Shown here piece after piece: positions 43,379 to 51,527 of a DNA stretch of 51,527 nt. The stretch spans positions 1 through 51,527 of the forward strand of contig JAGXRK010000054.1 in NCBI GenBank assembly GCA_018335755.1. Direction: 5' to 3'. The stretch's first letter is position 1, and the number at the start of each line of letters is the position of its first letter. The stretch is from Ignavibacterium sp. (lineage in GTDB: Bacteria > Bacteroidota > Ignavibacteria > Ignavibacteriales > Ignavibacteriaceae). Both the position numbers and the translations under genes were made by a program. The notes under the pieces were generated by a model. That model saw only the letters and a list, made by a program, of their open reading frames with translations, made no database searches and was not told where the DNA came from.

Positions 43379-43409
43379 TCAGATGCTCTACCAACTGAGC
43401 TATGGATGC
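43337..43409 (-). tRNA. tRNA-Lys (anticodon CTT)
   Basis: 73 nt. Acceptor GCATCCA pairs with TGGGTGC (one T-G wobble); the D-arm is GCTC-AGTTGGTA-GAGC; the anticodon loop is CTCTTAA with CTT at 34-36; the T-arm is GCCGG-TTCGAGC-CCGGC; the discriminator is A. CCA is not encoded. It decodes AAG. Its 3' half is the integration target of the neighbouring element. The outermost anticodon-stem pair (T against C) looks unpaired. Confidence 0.93.
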
Positions 43410-43413
43410 GCTG

Positions 43414-43444
43414 CAAAAATAGATAAACCTCAAGTTTTTACAAA
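43414..43444 (-). promoter_or_regulatory. Promoter of tRNA-Lys
   Basis: On the minus strand TTTG (43441-43444), a 19-bp spacer, then TATTTTTG (43414-43421) fit the Bacteroidota -33/-7 consensus. The -7 element ends only 4 bp before the mature tRNA 5' end, so the leader is almost absent. Confidence 0.7.
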
Positions 43445-43539
43445 GTTATTCTTTATTGCTCTCATCTAAGCAGGAATTTATTATAGGGATTTGATAAATT
43501 TCATCAGTAATTAAATCGCATTTTTTTTAAGAGGAGTAA

Positions 43540-43971
43540 ATGAAAAAATTATTTGTTTTAGTGTTAACAGTCCTTTTGGTTTTCATAGCCTGTAAAAAAG
43601 AAGAGCCGCTGAACCTTGAAGCCTTCAGTCCACAGGGATTTGCATTTGATCTCGGGGATGTATGGGAAGTTAATGCAACGGTAAGAGTGAAAGGGTTCCA
43701 GCAAAACAGGAACGATGAAACCAAAGAATTCTCCGCAACAATTTTTTATAAAGTGGATCTTGAAAAACCAAACGGAGAAGTGAAAGAGGATGTTTTTAAT
43801 TTTGTTAAAGAAATTAATAACCACGAACGATTATTAGATGTTGGTCTTGAAGCGCAGTTTGAGTTAAGCTCTGAATATGAAGAGGGAGCGTATAAATTAA
43901 TTTATCATATAAGAGATGAATTATCCGGTATGGAAACAAATTCAGTAGTAGAAGTAGAATTACAGCAATAA
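43540..43971 (+). CDS. Small lipoprotein of unknown function
   Basis: 143 aa. The lipoprotein signal MKKLFVLVLTVLLVFIAC has lipidated Cys18, followed by KKEEP. The mature ~120 residues look like one beta-sandwich (DLGDVWEVNATVRVKGF ... FSATIFYKVDLEKPNGE ... YKLIYHIRDELSGMETNSVVEVEL). That resembles an Ig-like chaperone or binding domain, but no family is recognised. GAGGAG lies about 8 bp upstream of the ATG. It converges on the DUF2203 gene, with only 1 bp between the stops. Confidence 0.85.
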   Translation: MKKLFVLVLTVLLVFIACKKEEPLNLEAFSPQGFAFDLGDVWEVNATVRVKGFQQNRNDETKEFSATIFYKVDLEKPNGEVKEDVFNFVKEINNHERLLDVGLEAQFELSSEYEEGAYKLIYHIRDELSGMETNSVVEVELQQ

Positions 43972-43972
43972 A

Positions 43973-44359
43973 TCAACTCTGTGAAAAATATTCGGGCGGG
44001 ATGGGTCTTCTACCCGAAAATCCTGAATTGATGTCATGATAAAAAAGTATATCTTCTTCATCACTTCTCCAGCAAAGAAAAACCTCTTTATCATTAATGA
44101 TTGAAGGAAAATCAACAAGTCCAACGGTAAAGTTAGAATCCTTATAAAAACAGCCAATCTCCTCAAGTTCTCCAAGAAAATGATTTACATTCTCTGCCAT
44201 TTTCTGTATTCGAGGATCGTTTTCAACTGTTCCGCTTATTTCTTCTGCAATCAGGCGCATTTCTCTTGTAGTATCAAGAATATCTTTTACTATCTGTCTT
44301 ACAAGTGGAAGTGTTTTCCTTGCTTCCTCAGGTGTAAAATATTTTGTTGCTGTTGTCAT
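43973..44359 (-). CDS. DUF2203 family protein
   Basis: 128 aa, cytoplasmic with no signal. The DUF2203 hallmarks are seen: YFTPEEARKTLPLVRQIVKDI at the N-terminus, a long helix, then the block GCFYKDSNFTVGLVDFPSIINDKEVFLCWRSDEEDILFYHD and GFSGRRPIP near the end. The family is widespread, small and uncharacterised; the conserved Trp-Arg and His-Asp near the C-terminus suggest a binding site. It is a single gene. Confidence 0.88.
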   Translation of the reverse strand: MTTATKYFTPEEARKTLPLVRQIVKDILDTTREMRLIAEEISGTVENDPRIQKMAENVNHFLGELEEIGCFYKDSNFTVGLVDFPSIINDKEVFLCWRSDEEDILFYHDINSGFSGRRPIPPEYFSQS

Positions 44360-44533
44360 TTATTTCTGTTTCAAAAACTTTGTAAAAATACAATTTAATT
44401 TAGAATAAAAAAGTTCATTAAACGTATCAGATTTTAAATGTAAAAGTTTATTTATAATTTAATTTTATCTCTTCAACAAAATCTATTTTTAATTATATTA
44501 ACAGAAGTTTAAAAACATCTTTGTAAAAGCAAT

Positions 44534-46312
44534 ATGACGCTTGATATAATAATAGTTATTGCCATTGTTATTGGTGCTGCAGTTTTATTTGCAACTGAGA
44601 AGCTTCCGGTTGATATGACAGCCATACTTGTAATGGCTGTTCTTTTATTAACCGGCATTATAACACCGGAAGAAGGAATCTCGGGGTTCAGCAATACTGC
44701 AACGGTAACGGTAGCCGCAATGTTTATATTAAGCGCCGCACTGAATAAAACAGGCGCTGTATTATTTGTTGGGGAAATGGCTTCGAAGATGTTTAAGTAT
44801 AACTTCTGGTTGGGAGTTGTACTGATGATGATTTCGGTTGGTGTGCTCTCAGCATTTATAAACAATACGCCGGTTGTAGCAGTGTTTATACCTGTTGTTC
44901 TGCGTATTGCAGCGGCTAACCAATTCAGCGCTTCAAAGATCTTAATGCCATTGTCATTTGCTTCAATGTTCGGAGGGGTTTGTACTCTCATTGGAACCTC
45001 GACAAATATTCTTGTCAGCTCAATTGCAGTACAATACAATCAGCCGGCATTTAGTATGTTTGAATTTACTTCATTGGGTATGCTGTTTTTTGGCGCAGGA
45101 CTGATCTATATGATTTTGATTGGAATAAGAATGATTAAACCCAACGATATCCCTGCTGATTTAACCCAGAAATACAGTATGAGTAATTACCTTACCGACA
45201 TTGTTCTTCTGCCTGAAGCAAAATCTGTGGGACAAAGACTGATAGAGTCAGCACTTGTAAAAGAGCTGGAAATAGATATACTTGATGTTGTGAGAGACGG
45301 AAAAAGGTTACTGCGCCCAACCTCTGAAATTGTATTTGAAGCCGGCGATATGCTAAGGGTAAGATGTGATGTAAAGAAAATTCAGGAGCTAAAAGACAGG
45401 GTTGGGGTAAAATTAAAGTCTAACCTTAAACTTCAGGATGAAGATTTTCAGGCAGAAGATCTGCTGCTGGTCGAATCTATTATTGCACCTAACTCACGAC
45501 TTATAGGTAAAACTATTAAGTCATCAAGATTCCGGAACTTATACAGAGCCAATGCCCTTGCACTCAGGCATTCAGGACAGTTATATCATACTGAGTTTAT
45601 TAATATACCCTTAAAGCCTGGAGATGCTTTGCTGCTTGAAGTACGTAAAGAAAATCTTGAAGATTTAAAACGTGATCCTGATTTTGTGCTTGTCTCCGGT
45701 GTTGATCTTCCCAAGTACCGAAAAAGTAAAATAATTCCGGCACTGATTATCGTAGCCGGGGTTATTGTTACTGCAACACTGAACATCACGCCAATAATGA
45801 TTAGCGCAATAGTCGGTTCTATCTTGCTTGTTTTGACAAAATGTATTTCTTTGGAAGAGACTTACAGGGCAATTGAATGGAACATAGTTTTTTTGCTTGG
45901 CGGAATTCTTTCGTTAGGTATAGCGCTTGAAAAGACAGGCGCTGCATTACTTCTTGCAAATAATATTGTAAGTATTATAGGATTTTTAGGACCGGTTGCA
46001 ATTGTTGCAGCTTTTTACCTTATAACAAGTTTGCTTACTGAAATTATGTCCAACAATGCAAGTGCCGTACTACTTGCGCCTATTGCAATTGCTGTTGCAG
46101 AATCAATGGGTATTAGCGCACGACCATTATTAATGGCTGTTACTTTTGCAGCCTCTGCAAGTTTTATGACGCCGGTCGGATATCAGACCAACACAATGAT
46201 ATTTGGTGTGGGACAGTATAAGTTTTCAGACTTTATAAAGATAGGAGGACCATTAAATCTTATTTTCTGGATACTGGCAACAATATTTATTCCCATATTA
46301 TTTCCGTTTTGA
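44534..46312 (+). CDS. SLC13/DASS-type transporter with two RCK_C domains
   Basis: 592 aa. The N-terminal half of the carrier (~1-190) has the motif INNTPVVAVFIP and the GTSTNILVS hairpin (Ser-Asn-Thr type, sodium and substrate binding). Two TrkA-C/RCK_C regulatory domains follow (~205-285 LLPEAKSVGQRL ... FEAGDMLRVRC; ~295-375 LLLVESIIAPNSRLIGKTI ... LKPGDALLLEV). The second carrier half (~385-592) has SNNASAVLLAPI and VGYQTNTMIF. The family moves anions such as dicarboxylates or sulfate with sodium; the substrate here is unknown. The RCK_C domains suggest control by a small ligand. It converges with the related transporter at 46316, with 3 bp between the genes. Confidence 0.92.
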   Translation: MTLDIIIVIAIVIGAAVLFATEKLPVDMTAILVMAVLLLTGIITPEEGISGFSNTATVTVAAMFILSAALNKTGAVLFVGEMASKMFKYNFWLGVVLMMISVGVLSAFINNTPVVAVFIPVVLRIAAANQFSASKILMPLSFASMFGGVCTLIGTSTNILVSSIAVQYNQPAFSMFEFTSLGMLFFGAGLIYMILIGIRMIKPNDIPADLTQKYSMSNYLTDIVLLPEAKSVGQRLIESALVKELEIDILDVVRDGKRLLRPTSEIVFEAGDMLRVRCDVKKIQELKDRVGVKLKSNLKLQDEDFQAEDLLLVESIIAPNSRLIGKTIKSSRFRNLYRANALALRHSGQLYHTEFINIPLKPGDALLLEVRKENLEDLKRDPDFVLVSGVDLPKYRKSKIIPALIIVAGVIVTATLNITPIMISAIVGSILLVLTKCISLEETYRAIEWNIVFLLGGILSLGIALEKTGAALLLANNIVSIIGFLGPVAIVAAFYLITSLLTEIMSNNASAVLLAPIAIAVAESMGISARPLLMAVTFAASASFMTPVGYQTNTMIFGVGQYKFSDFIKIGGPLNLIFWILATIFIPILFPF

Positions 46313-46315
46313 AAA

Positions 46316-48661
46316 TTATAGCGGCCAGACAATGGAAATCATAATTAACCCGATTATCATAACCACTATAGTTAGCGGCAATCCGACTTTAGTGTAATCA
46401 GAAAATCTATAACCGCCGGGTCCCATTACAAGAACATTGGCAGGATGGGAAACCGGACTAATAAAACTTGCAGCTGAACTTACCGCAAGCACCATCATTA
46501 CTGTATAAGGTGAAACACCAAGCTGCTGCGATATTGAAATAAAAACAGGTGCCATAATTACCACCAGCGCTGATGTTGGAATGACGACTCCTGCTGCTGT
46601 AATTAAAATGTACAGTAAGATCATTATACCCCAATTTCCAATTGAACCATGAAGTGATAAAATTAGATTAGATACAATTTCTGCGGTCCCTGTTTTCTGT
46701 ATGGCAATGCCAAGCGGCATCATTCCTGCAATCAAAAATATTGCCCGCCAATCAATCGCTTTATATGCATCTTCAATTTTCAGGCAGCCGGTAATTATCA
46801 TAAGTACAACAGAAGTTAAAGCTGCAATTGAGATAGGAAGCCAGTTGAATAATACTGCTAAAACAAAGAATAGCATTATCATACCAGAATATGGAGCTTT
46901 CTTTTTATTAAGCACCTGATCTGCCTCCTGGCTTAAAACTATGAAATCAGGATCAGCCTTAAGCAGATTTGTATTTTCCCTTTTACCCATCAGCAAAAGT
47001 GCATCTCCAAAATTCAGTTCAATATCTCTAAGATTAGTTCTGATAGCCCGGCCTTCATGCCATATGGCAATTACCTGCATACCATACTTTGATCGGAAAT
47101 GAATGTCGCGCAAGGTTTTTCCCACAGCATTTGATCTTGGGGCTAAAGAAACCTCAATTAATCCCACCTGTTCAGATTCAAATGCATCAATTTTAGCCGC
47201 TGATTCAGTTTCGATTTTCAGATCCTGAATTCCACGCAATAAATTAAAATCCTCATCACGACAGCCGATGAAAAGTTTATCGTCTTTCTGTATAATTTCA
47301 TCGGGCAAAGGCATAACAATTTTTTCTTCTCCGCGAATGATCCCTATTACATGCAATCCGAAAACAGCACCCATACGGCTCTTAGAAAGGGTTTTGTTTA
47401 TCAAATCAGAATCTTCAGCAATCTTAACAACAAAGCGGGATTCCTGCAGATTATGTTTGCCGTTTAGATCCTTTTCACTAATAATTTTTATATCCCTGAA
47501 ATCATCGGAAGATAAATTGTTTAGAACTTTTTCTTTGCCCCTGATCAACAGAACATCGCCGGAATTAATTACTTGAGAGGCAAGGTTTCCTTCCTTAAAA
47601 CGATGGCCATCCTTGATAGCAAAAACATTTATTCCAAATTTTTTTCTAAAGTGAATGTCATAATATGTTTTACCGGCAATAGAGGAACTTTCAGATACGG
47701 TAACTTCCGCATATTTTATTTCTTTTGAAATAATATCACTTGCAGAAGAATAATTTTTTTCTATCTGAAGTTTTTGCCATCCCCGGAATTCATTGAGTCT
47801 GTCTAACCTCCCTTCTATAATTATTACATCATTACCGTTAAGGCGTATGGAGGGATCAGGGGCTAAAATACTTTTACCGTTTCTTAAAATAGCAACTACA
47901 GTTAATCCGGTTACAGTGCCAACATTTATTTCAGCAATTGATTTTAATACTAATGGTGAATCTGGCGATACTCTTAGAGAGTTCATTCTTTCCTGAAGCT
48001 CGTATTGATCCTCAAGATTCTTTTCTGTTCCTATCGATTCTTTTACAAGATTTCTTTTAGGCAAAAGTTTTCTTCCAATGAAAGCCATAAAAATTATTCC
48101 GCCAATCAGAATAAAAATTCCTACTGGAGTAAAATCAAATAAACCAAAAGGGGTATAATTATTTTCCATCAGAGTATTACTTACAAGAATATTCATTGTT
48201 GTAAGTAAAGTGGTTGTTCCGCCTAATAAAACGCCAAATGCCATTGGAAGTAGAAGTCTTGATGGTGAATGACCGGTTATCCTGGATATGCTCATTACTA
48301 CAGGAAGCATAAGTGCAGCTACACCTATGTTGTTCATAAATGCAGATAGAAATCCGGATACTGACATTATAATAATTATTAACCCGGTTTCAGTCTTCCC
48401 TGAAAATTTAAGAACGTTATTTCCTATCATCACTGCTATATTTGTTTTTACAAGCGAGGCGCTTAGTATATACATCGCCCAGATTGTTACTATGGCAGGG
48501 TTACCAAATGCCGCAACAGCTTCTTGCGGCGTGACCAATCCTGTAATTGCAAGAAAGCATAATACTATCATTGCAGTAACATCAACTCTGAGCTTACCAC
48601 TTATAAAAAACACCAGTGCAAAACTTAGCGCCACAATTACAATTATTATTTCATTTGTCAT
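46316..48661 (-). CDS. SLC13/DASS-type transporter with four RCK_C domains and altered ion motifs
   Basis: 781 aa, larger than its neighbour because four TrkA-C/RCK_C domains (~210-530; SLRVSPDSPLVLKSI, AEVTVSESSSIAGKTY, FVVKIAEDSDLINKTL and IEVSLAPRSNAVGKTL each start one) sit between the two transmembrane halves. The ion-binding motifs differ from the family pattern: FMNNIGVAALML for INNTPVV, LLTTMNILVS for GTSTN, IPTSALVVIMAP for SNNASA, and VSHPANVLVMG for VGYQTNT. It probably still transports an anion, perhaps with different ion coupling (inference). No Shine-Dalgarno sequence is visible. Confidence 0.9.
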   Translation of the reverse strand: MTNEIIIVIVALSFALVFFISGKLRVDVTAMIVLCFLAITGLVTPQEAVAAFGNPAIVTIWAMYILSASLVKTNIAVMIGNNVLKFSGKTETGLIIIIMSVSGFLSAFMNNIGVAALMLPVVMSISRITGHSPSRLLLPMAFGVLLGGTTTLLTTMNILVSNTLMENNYTPFGLFDFTPVGIFILIGGIIFMAFIGRKLLPKRNLVKESIGTEKNLEDQYELQERMNSLRVSPDSPLVLKSIAEINVGTVTGLTVVAILRNGKSILAPDPSIRLNGNDVIIIEGRLDRLNEFRGWQKLQIEKNYSSASDIISKEIKYAEVTVSESSSIAGKTYYDIHFRKKFGINVFAIKDGHRFKEGNLASQVINSGDVLLIRGKEKVLNNLSSDDFRDIKIISEKDLNGKHNLQESRFVVKIAEDSDLINKTLSKSRMGAVFGLHVIGIIRGEEKIVMPLPDEIIQKDDKLFIGCRDEDFNLLRGIQDLKIETESAAKIDAFESEQVGLIEVSLAPRSNAVGKTLRDIHFRSKYGMQVIAIWHEGRAIRTNLRDIELNFGDALLLMGKRENTNLLKADPDFIVLSQEADQVLNKKKAPYSGMIMLFFVLAVLFNWLPISIAALTSVVLMIITGCLKIEDAYKAIDWRAIFLIAGMMPLGIAIQKTGTAEIVSNLILSLHGSIGNWGIMILLYILITAAGVVIPTSALVVIMAPVFISISQQLGVSPYTVMMVLAVSSAASFISPVSHPANVLVMGPGGYRFSDYTKVGLPLTIVVMIIGLIMISIVWPL

Positions 48662-49016
48662 AATTCAACGGTAAATTGAATGAGGGAGAATAATTCTTAA
48701 TTAACTTCATATTACAATCTAAAAAAAAACGGATAAAGTTTTGCTTTGTTCGTGTTCATATTATTAAAGCTACAATTTGCTTCACATAGCATAATTATTG
48801 CCAAAACCATCTATCCGGTTGCTGAAATAATATATTCAAAATTGAAGAAATATTTCTCTCAAATGAAAACACTTTAATTAGTATAAGGGCATAATTAACC
48901 ATTCAAAACGCAATACTTTTCAAAAACCGCCATATTATGTTTAGAAGTCCTTAGCACGATACTTGTTAAGATTATTGCACAAAATAATGCATTATTTCTT
49001 AATTAAGGTTACAGAA
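48662..49016. other. 355-bp divergent intergenic region
   Basis: AT-rich, between the SLC13 gene (minus) and the M28 gene (plus). No gene, RNA or clear repeat was seen; TACAATTTG near 48770 is one base off the -7 consensus. AAGG precedes the ATG at 49017. Confidence 0.4.
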
Positions 49017-51377
49017 ATGAAAAAAATCTTACAACTTCTTGTTATTTCTTTATTTCTAACTGGGAGTGTTTACTCACAAAACACAACAGTTCAGCAGGTT
49101 ATAAACTCTGTTAATATTGATACACTGATTTATTTTGTAAGGGAATTATCCGGCGATGTTCAAACAACAATCGGCGGACAGCCATATACAATTCTCTCAC
49201 GACATAAAAATCAACCCGGTAATGATAAGTCGGCTGATTATATTAAAGAACGTCTGCAGTACTATGGTTTAACGGCTGTTGATCAGTGGTGGAGCTCTAC
49301 CGGAAGAAATGTATATGCTTCACAAACAGGCACAGATTTTCCTAACCGTTATTTTATAATTTGTGCTCACTACGATGATATGCCGAGCGGAACTATAGCC
49401 CCAGGAGCAGATGACAACGCAAGCGGAACAGCCGCAGTTCTTGAAGCCGCGAGAATACTTACTCAATATTCATTCCCATTTACTATAATGTATGCTTTAT
49501 GGGATGAAGAAGAGCAGGGTCTTATCGGAAGTGCTTATTTTGCCAACCAGGCTTCTGCTGCCGGTGATTCAATTCTTGGTGTAATAAACCTTGATATGAT
49601 TGCATATGATGGTAATAATGACGGCAAGTTTGAAATTCATACAAGAAGCGTTGGCAATTCATTAGAGCTTAAAGATGAAATCCTTGATGTGAATGCTGCT
49701 TATAATATTGGTGTTGTCCCGGTTATTAAAAATCCCGGAAGCACTTACAGTGACCACGCATCTTTCTGGAACAGAGGTTATGGTGCAATTCTTTTAATTG
49801 AAGACGGTAATGACTTCCATCCATATTATCATACGGTGAATGATAAAATTCAGTATTTCAACGTACCATATTTTGAAAAAATGTCTAAGCTGGCTATCGG
49901 CACCTTAACAAAGTTAGCCCTTAACCTTAATATGCGCATTGAACATACACCGATTGCTTCAACAAGCATTGGCGGCGATATTGCTGCAACGGCAATGGTG
50001 GTAACCGGTTTAGACATCGGAACAGGAACCTCTGCGCCAAGGCTGTATTACAGAGTTAATACCGGTTCAGGATACTCCGATTTCTATAGCGTTGCAGGCA
50101 GCGTTACTGAATCAGCCACATTCGGTTTTACAATTCCGGGAATACAGCTTGGAACTACAGTTCAGTATTATATTGCTGCACAGGATGACGGCTCTAATAT
50201 TGTTGTTACATTGCCGTCCGGCGGCGGTGGATATAATCCACCGGGGAGCACACCTCCAACCCAGTTTTTTGCTTTCAACGTGGCTCCTATGAATTATGCT
50301 TTTTATGACAGTGCTCATACAGTCTCTAACTGGACTTCAGTTGGCGGATGGAACACCACAACAGCAAAATATATGTCAGCACCTTCTTCCTTTACCGATT
50401 CTCCTGCCGGAAATTACCCGGCTAATGTAAATGCAACTATGACGCTGAATCAGCCCATTTCCATTCCATCCGGGGCAATGAATGTTAATCTTGAATTCTG
50501 GACTCAGTGGGATATTGAGGATAACTGGGATTATGGTCAGGTATTAATATCTACTAACAGCGGAAGCAGCTGGACCCCGCTTGAAGGTTTGTATACAAAC
50601 CCGGGTACAGGATCTTTTCAGCCAAACGGGCAGCCGCTTTACGATGGTACACAAACAACCTGGGTAAAGGAAGAAATTGATCTTTCTTCTTATATGGGTA
50701 GTCAGATTCTCTTAAGATTTCTTTTAAGATCTGACGGATATATTCAGGCCGATGGATGGTATGTTGATGATATTAATATTATTGTTTATGATTTTATTCC
50801 TGTTGAACTTGTTTCTTTCAGTGCAATGGCTTCTGCCGATAAAGTTACATTAAACTGGAGTACAGCTTCTGAAATAAATAACAGGGGATTTGAGGTTGAA
50901 AGAAAAGTCTTCAGTCTGCAGTCTTCAGTCAACAATTCGGATTGGAGAATTGTTGGATTTGTTGAGGGCAAAGGGACTACTACCGATTATAACAGCTATA
51001 CTTTTATTGATCAATTGAATGAGCAGGGAAAATATTCTTACAGGTTGAAGCAGATTGATTTCGATGGCTCTATAAACTATTCAAATGAAATTGAAGTTGA
51101 TTTTATAGGGGTAACAGAATTTGCGCTGTTACAAAATTATCCAAATCCTTTTAACCCGTCTACTGTTATAAGTTATCAGCTTCCGGTTGATTCAAAAGTA
51201 CAGTTAAAAGTTTACGATATACTTGGAACAGAAATAGCCGTGCTTGTTAATGAAACTAAATCAGCAGGCATATATGACGTAAGTTTTGATGGATCAAAAC
51301 TATCAAGCGGAACATACTTCTACACAATAATTGCTGATGGATTTGTTCAGACGAAGAAGATGCTGCTGGTGAAGTAA
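49017..51377 (+). CDS. Secreted M28-family zinc peptidase with T9SS sorting domain
   Basis: 786 aa from the ATG at 49017; an open frame back to 48963 precedes the signal peptide MKKILQLLVISLFLTGSVYSQ and is not used. The M28 domain (~40-300) has the zinc and catalytic residues: CAHYDDMPSGT, GADDNASGTAAVL, WDEEEQGLIGSAYFA, NLDMIAYD, SDHASFW and HPYYHTVND. Then follow a beta-rich segment, a jelly-roll/MAM-like domain (~450-590: FWTQWDIEDNWDYGQVLIS, ADGWYVDDINIIVYD), an FN3-like module (VELVSFSAMASADKVTLNW) and a T9SS type A tail (LQNYPNPFNPSTVISY ... LSSGTYFYTI...KKMLLVK). It is predicted to be an aminopeptidase displayed on the cell surface or released. A 28-bp heptamer repeat is embedded in the FN3-like module. 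Confidence 0.93.
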   Translation: MKKILQLLVISLFLTGSVYSQNTTVQQVINSVNIDTLIYFVRELSGDVQTTIGGQPYTILSRHKNQPGNDKSADYIKERLQYYGLTAVDQWWSSTGRNVYASQTGTDFPNRYFIICAHYDDMPSGTIAPGADDNASGTAAVLEAARILTQYSFPFTIMYALWDEEEQGLIGSAYFANQASAAGDSILGVINLDMIAYDGNNDGKFEIHTRSVGNSLELKDEILDVNAAYNIGVVPVIKNPGSTYSDHASFWNRGYGAILLIEDGNDFHPYYHTVNDKIQYFNVPYFEKMSKLAIGTLTKLALNLNMRIEHTPIASTSIGGDIAATAMVVTGLDIGTGTSAPRLYYRVNTGSGYSDFYSVAGSVTESATFGFTIPGIQLGTTVQYYIAAQDDGSNIVVTLPSGGGGYNPPGSTPPTQFFAFNVAPMNYAFYDSAHTVSNWTSVGGWNTTTAKYMSAPSSFTDSPAGNYPANVNATMTLNQPISIPSGAMNVNLEFWTQWDIEDNWDYGQVLISTNSGSSWTPLEGLYTNPGTGSFQPNGQPLYDGTQTTWVKEEIDLSSYMGSQILLRFLLRSDGYIQADGWYVDDINIIVYDFIPVELVSFSAMASADKVTLNWSTASEINNRGFEVERKVFSLQSSVNNSDWRIVGFVEGKGTTTDYNSYTFIDQLNEQGKYSYRLKQIDFDGSINYSNEIEVDFIGVTEFALLQNYPNPFNPSTVISYQLPVDSKVQLKVYDILGTEIAVLVNETKSAGIYDVSFDGSKLSSGTYFYTIIADGFVQTKKMLLVK
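50906..50933. repeat. Four tandem heptamers inside the M28 gene
   Basis: AGTCTTC, AGTCTGC, AGTCTTC, AGTCAAC in tandem (28 bp), encoding VFSLQSSVN in the FN3-like module. The matching segment of the 23879 protein is shorter by a few residues. Confidence 0.65.
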
Positions 51378-51399
51378 GAATAGCAGTCAAATAACATTT

Positions 51400-51469
51400 G
51401 TCATCTCGACGATTGGAATGAGGAGAGATCTTGTTCGTTCACGTGATTTCTCCCTCCGGTCGAAATGAC
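51400..51469. repeat. Palindromic dispersed repeat (copy 2)
   Basis: 70 bp with inverted ends GTCATCTCGAC / GTCGAAATGAC and inner GGAGAGATC / GATTTCTCC. Same family as 7661-7729. It begins 22 bp after the M28 stop and could fold as a terminator-like hairpin in the mRNA. Confidence 0.7.
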
Positions 51470-51480
51470 AGGACTCACTT

Positions 51481-51527
51481 GTCATTTCGAGGAGTTTACG
51501 ACGAGAAATCTGGTGGAGACTACTTTT
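51481..51527. repeat. Palindromic dispersed repeat (copy 3, cut by window edge)
   Basis: It starts with GTCATTTCGA and shares ACGAGAAATCT with copy 1. It lies 11 bp after copy 2, so the copies are clustered. Confidence 0.65.

Noticed and set aside
44509..45039. 176-codon minus-strand frame opposite the first SLC13 gene
   Set aside because: Its Ile/Thr/Ala-rich sequence is the complement of membrane-helix codons of the real transporter.

Overview
The window looks like chromosome from an AT-rich member of the Ignavibacteria / Bacteroidota-Chlorobi branch. The evidence is: eight complete proteins ending in a type IX secretion (T9SS) type A sorting domain of the 'NYPNPFNPST...SGVYIYKL...KKM' kind; a PorV/PorQ-family protein; Omp28-like and DUF6029 outer-membrane proteins; and Bacteroidota-type promoters (TTTG-N19-TAnnTTTG) upstream of a tRNA. 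Taxonomy is inferred from protein style only; no 16S is present.

Layout. 1-7316 (minus) is an operon of three related large secreted proteins; the last runs off the left edge. 7472-9130 (minus) is a secreted carboxypeptidase-regulatory-like protein whose sorting domain carries an in-frame palindromic repeat. 9337-10515 is a lipoprotein. 10905-15790 is an ECF sigma factor, a membrane anti-sigma/TPR protein and a giant TPR-CHAT protease, followed by an M28 peptidase and a SlyD-like isomerase. 18002-28452 holds cell-surface genes: a Ycf48-like propeller, an H-type lectin, three Omp28-like thioredoxin-fold proteins, a TlpA-like thioredoxin and a DUF6029 barrel. 28806-36698 is a TonB-dependent receptor / giant secreted protein / PorV-family triad. 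36761-37771 (minus) is a regulator-type propeller.

38035-43378 is a compact integrative element in tRNA-Lys(CTT). It is bounded by a 43-bp direct repeat of the tRNA 3' half (one mismatch). It encodes two tyrosine recombinases, a DUF3987-like helicase/primase-related protein and two unknown small proteins, with no recognisable cargo. It also has three elaborate RNA/DNA structures and an AT-rich iteron-like region. The intact tRNA-Lys lies at 43337-43409 (minus). After it come a small lipoprotein, a DUF2203 protein, two convergent SLC13-type transporters with RCK_C domains, and a secreted M28 peptidase with a T9SS tail. The right edge carries palindromic dispersed repeats of the same family as the one inserted at 7661-7729.

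Most interesting systems: (1) the sigma / anti-sigma-TPR / TPR-CHAT protease operon, which looks like a membrane-anchored proteolytic signalling module; (2) the dual-integrase tRNA-Lys element, with terminator-like attenuator structures directly upstream of two of its genes and a candidate iteron origin next to its DUF3987 gene. No database search was possible; family names come from motif recognition.
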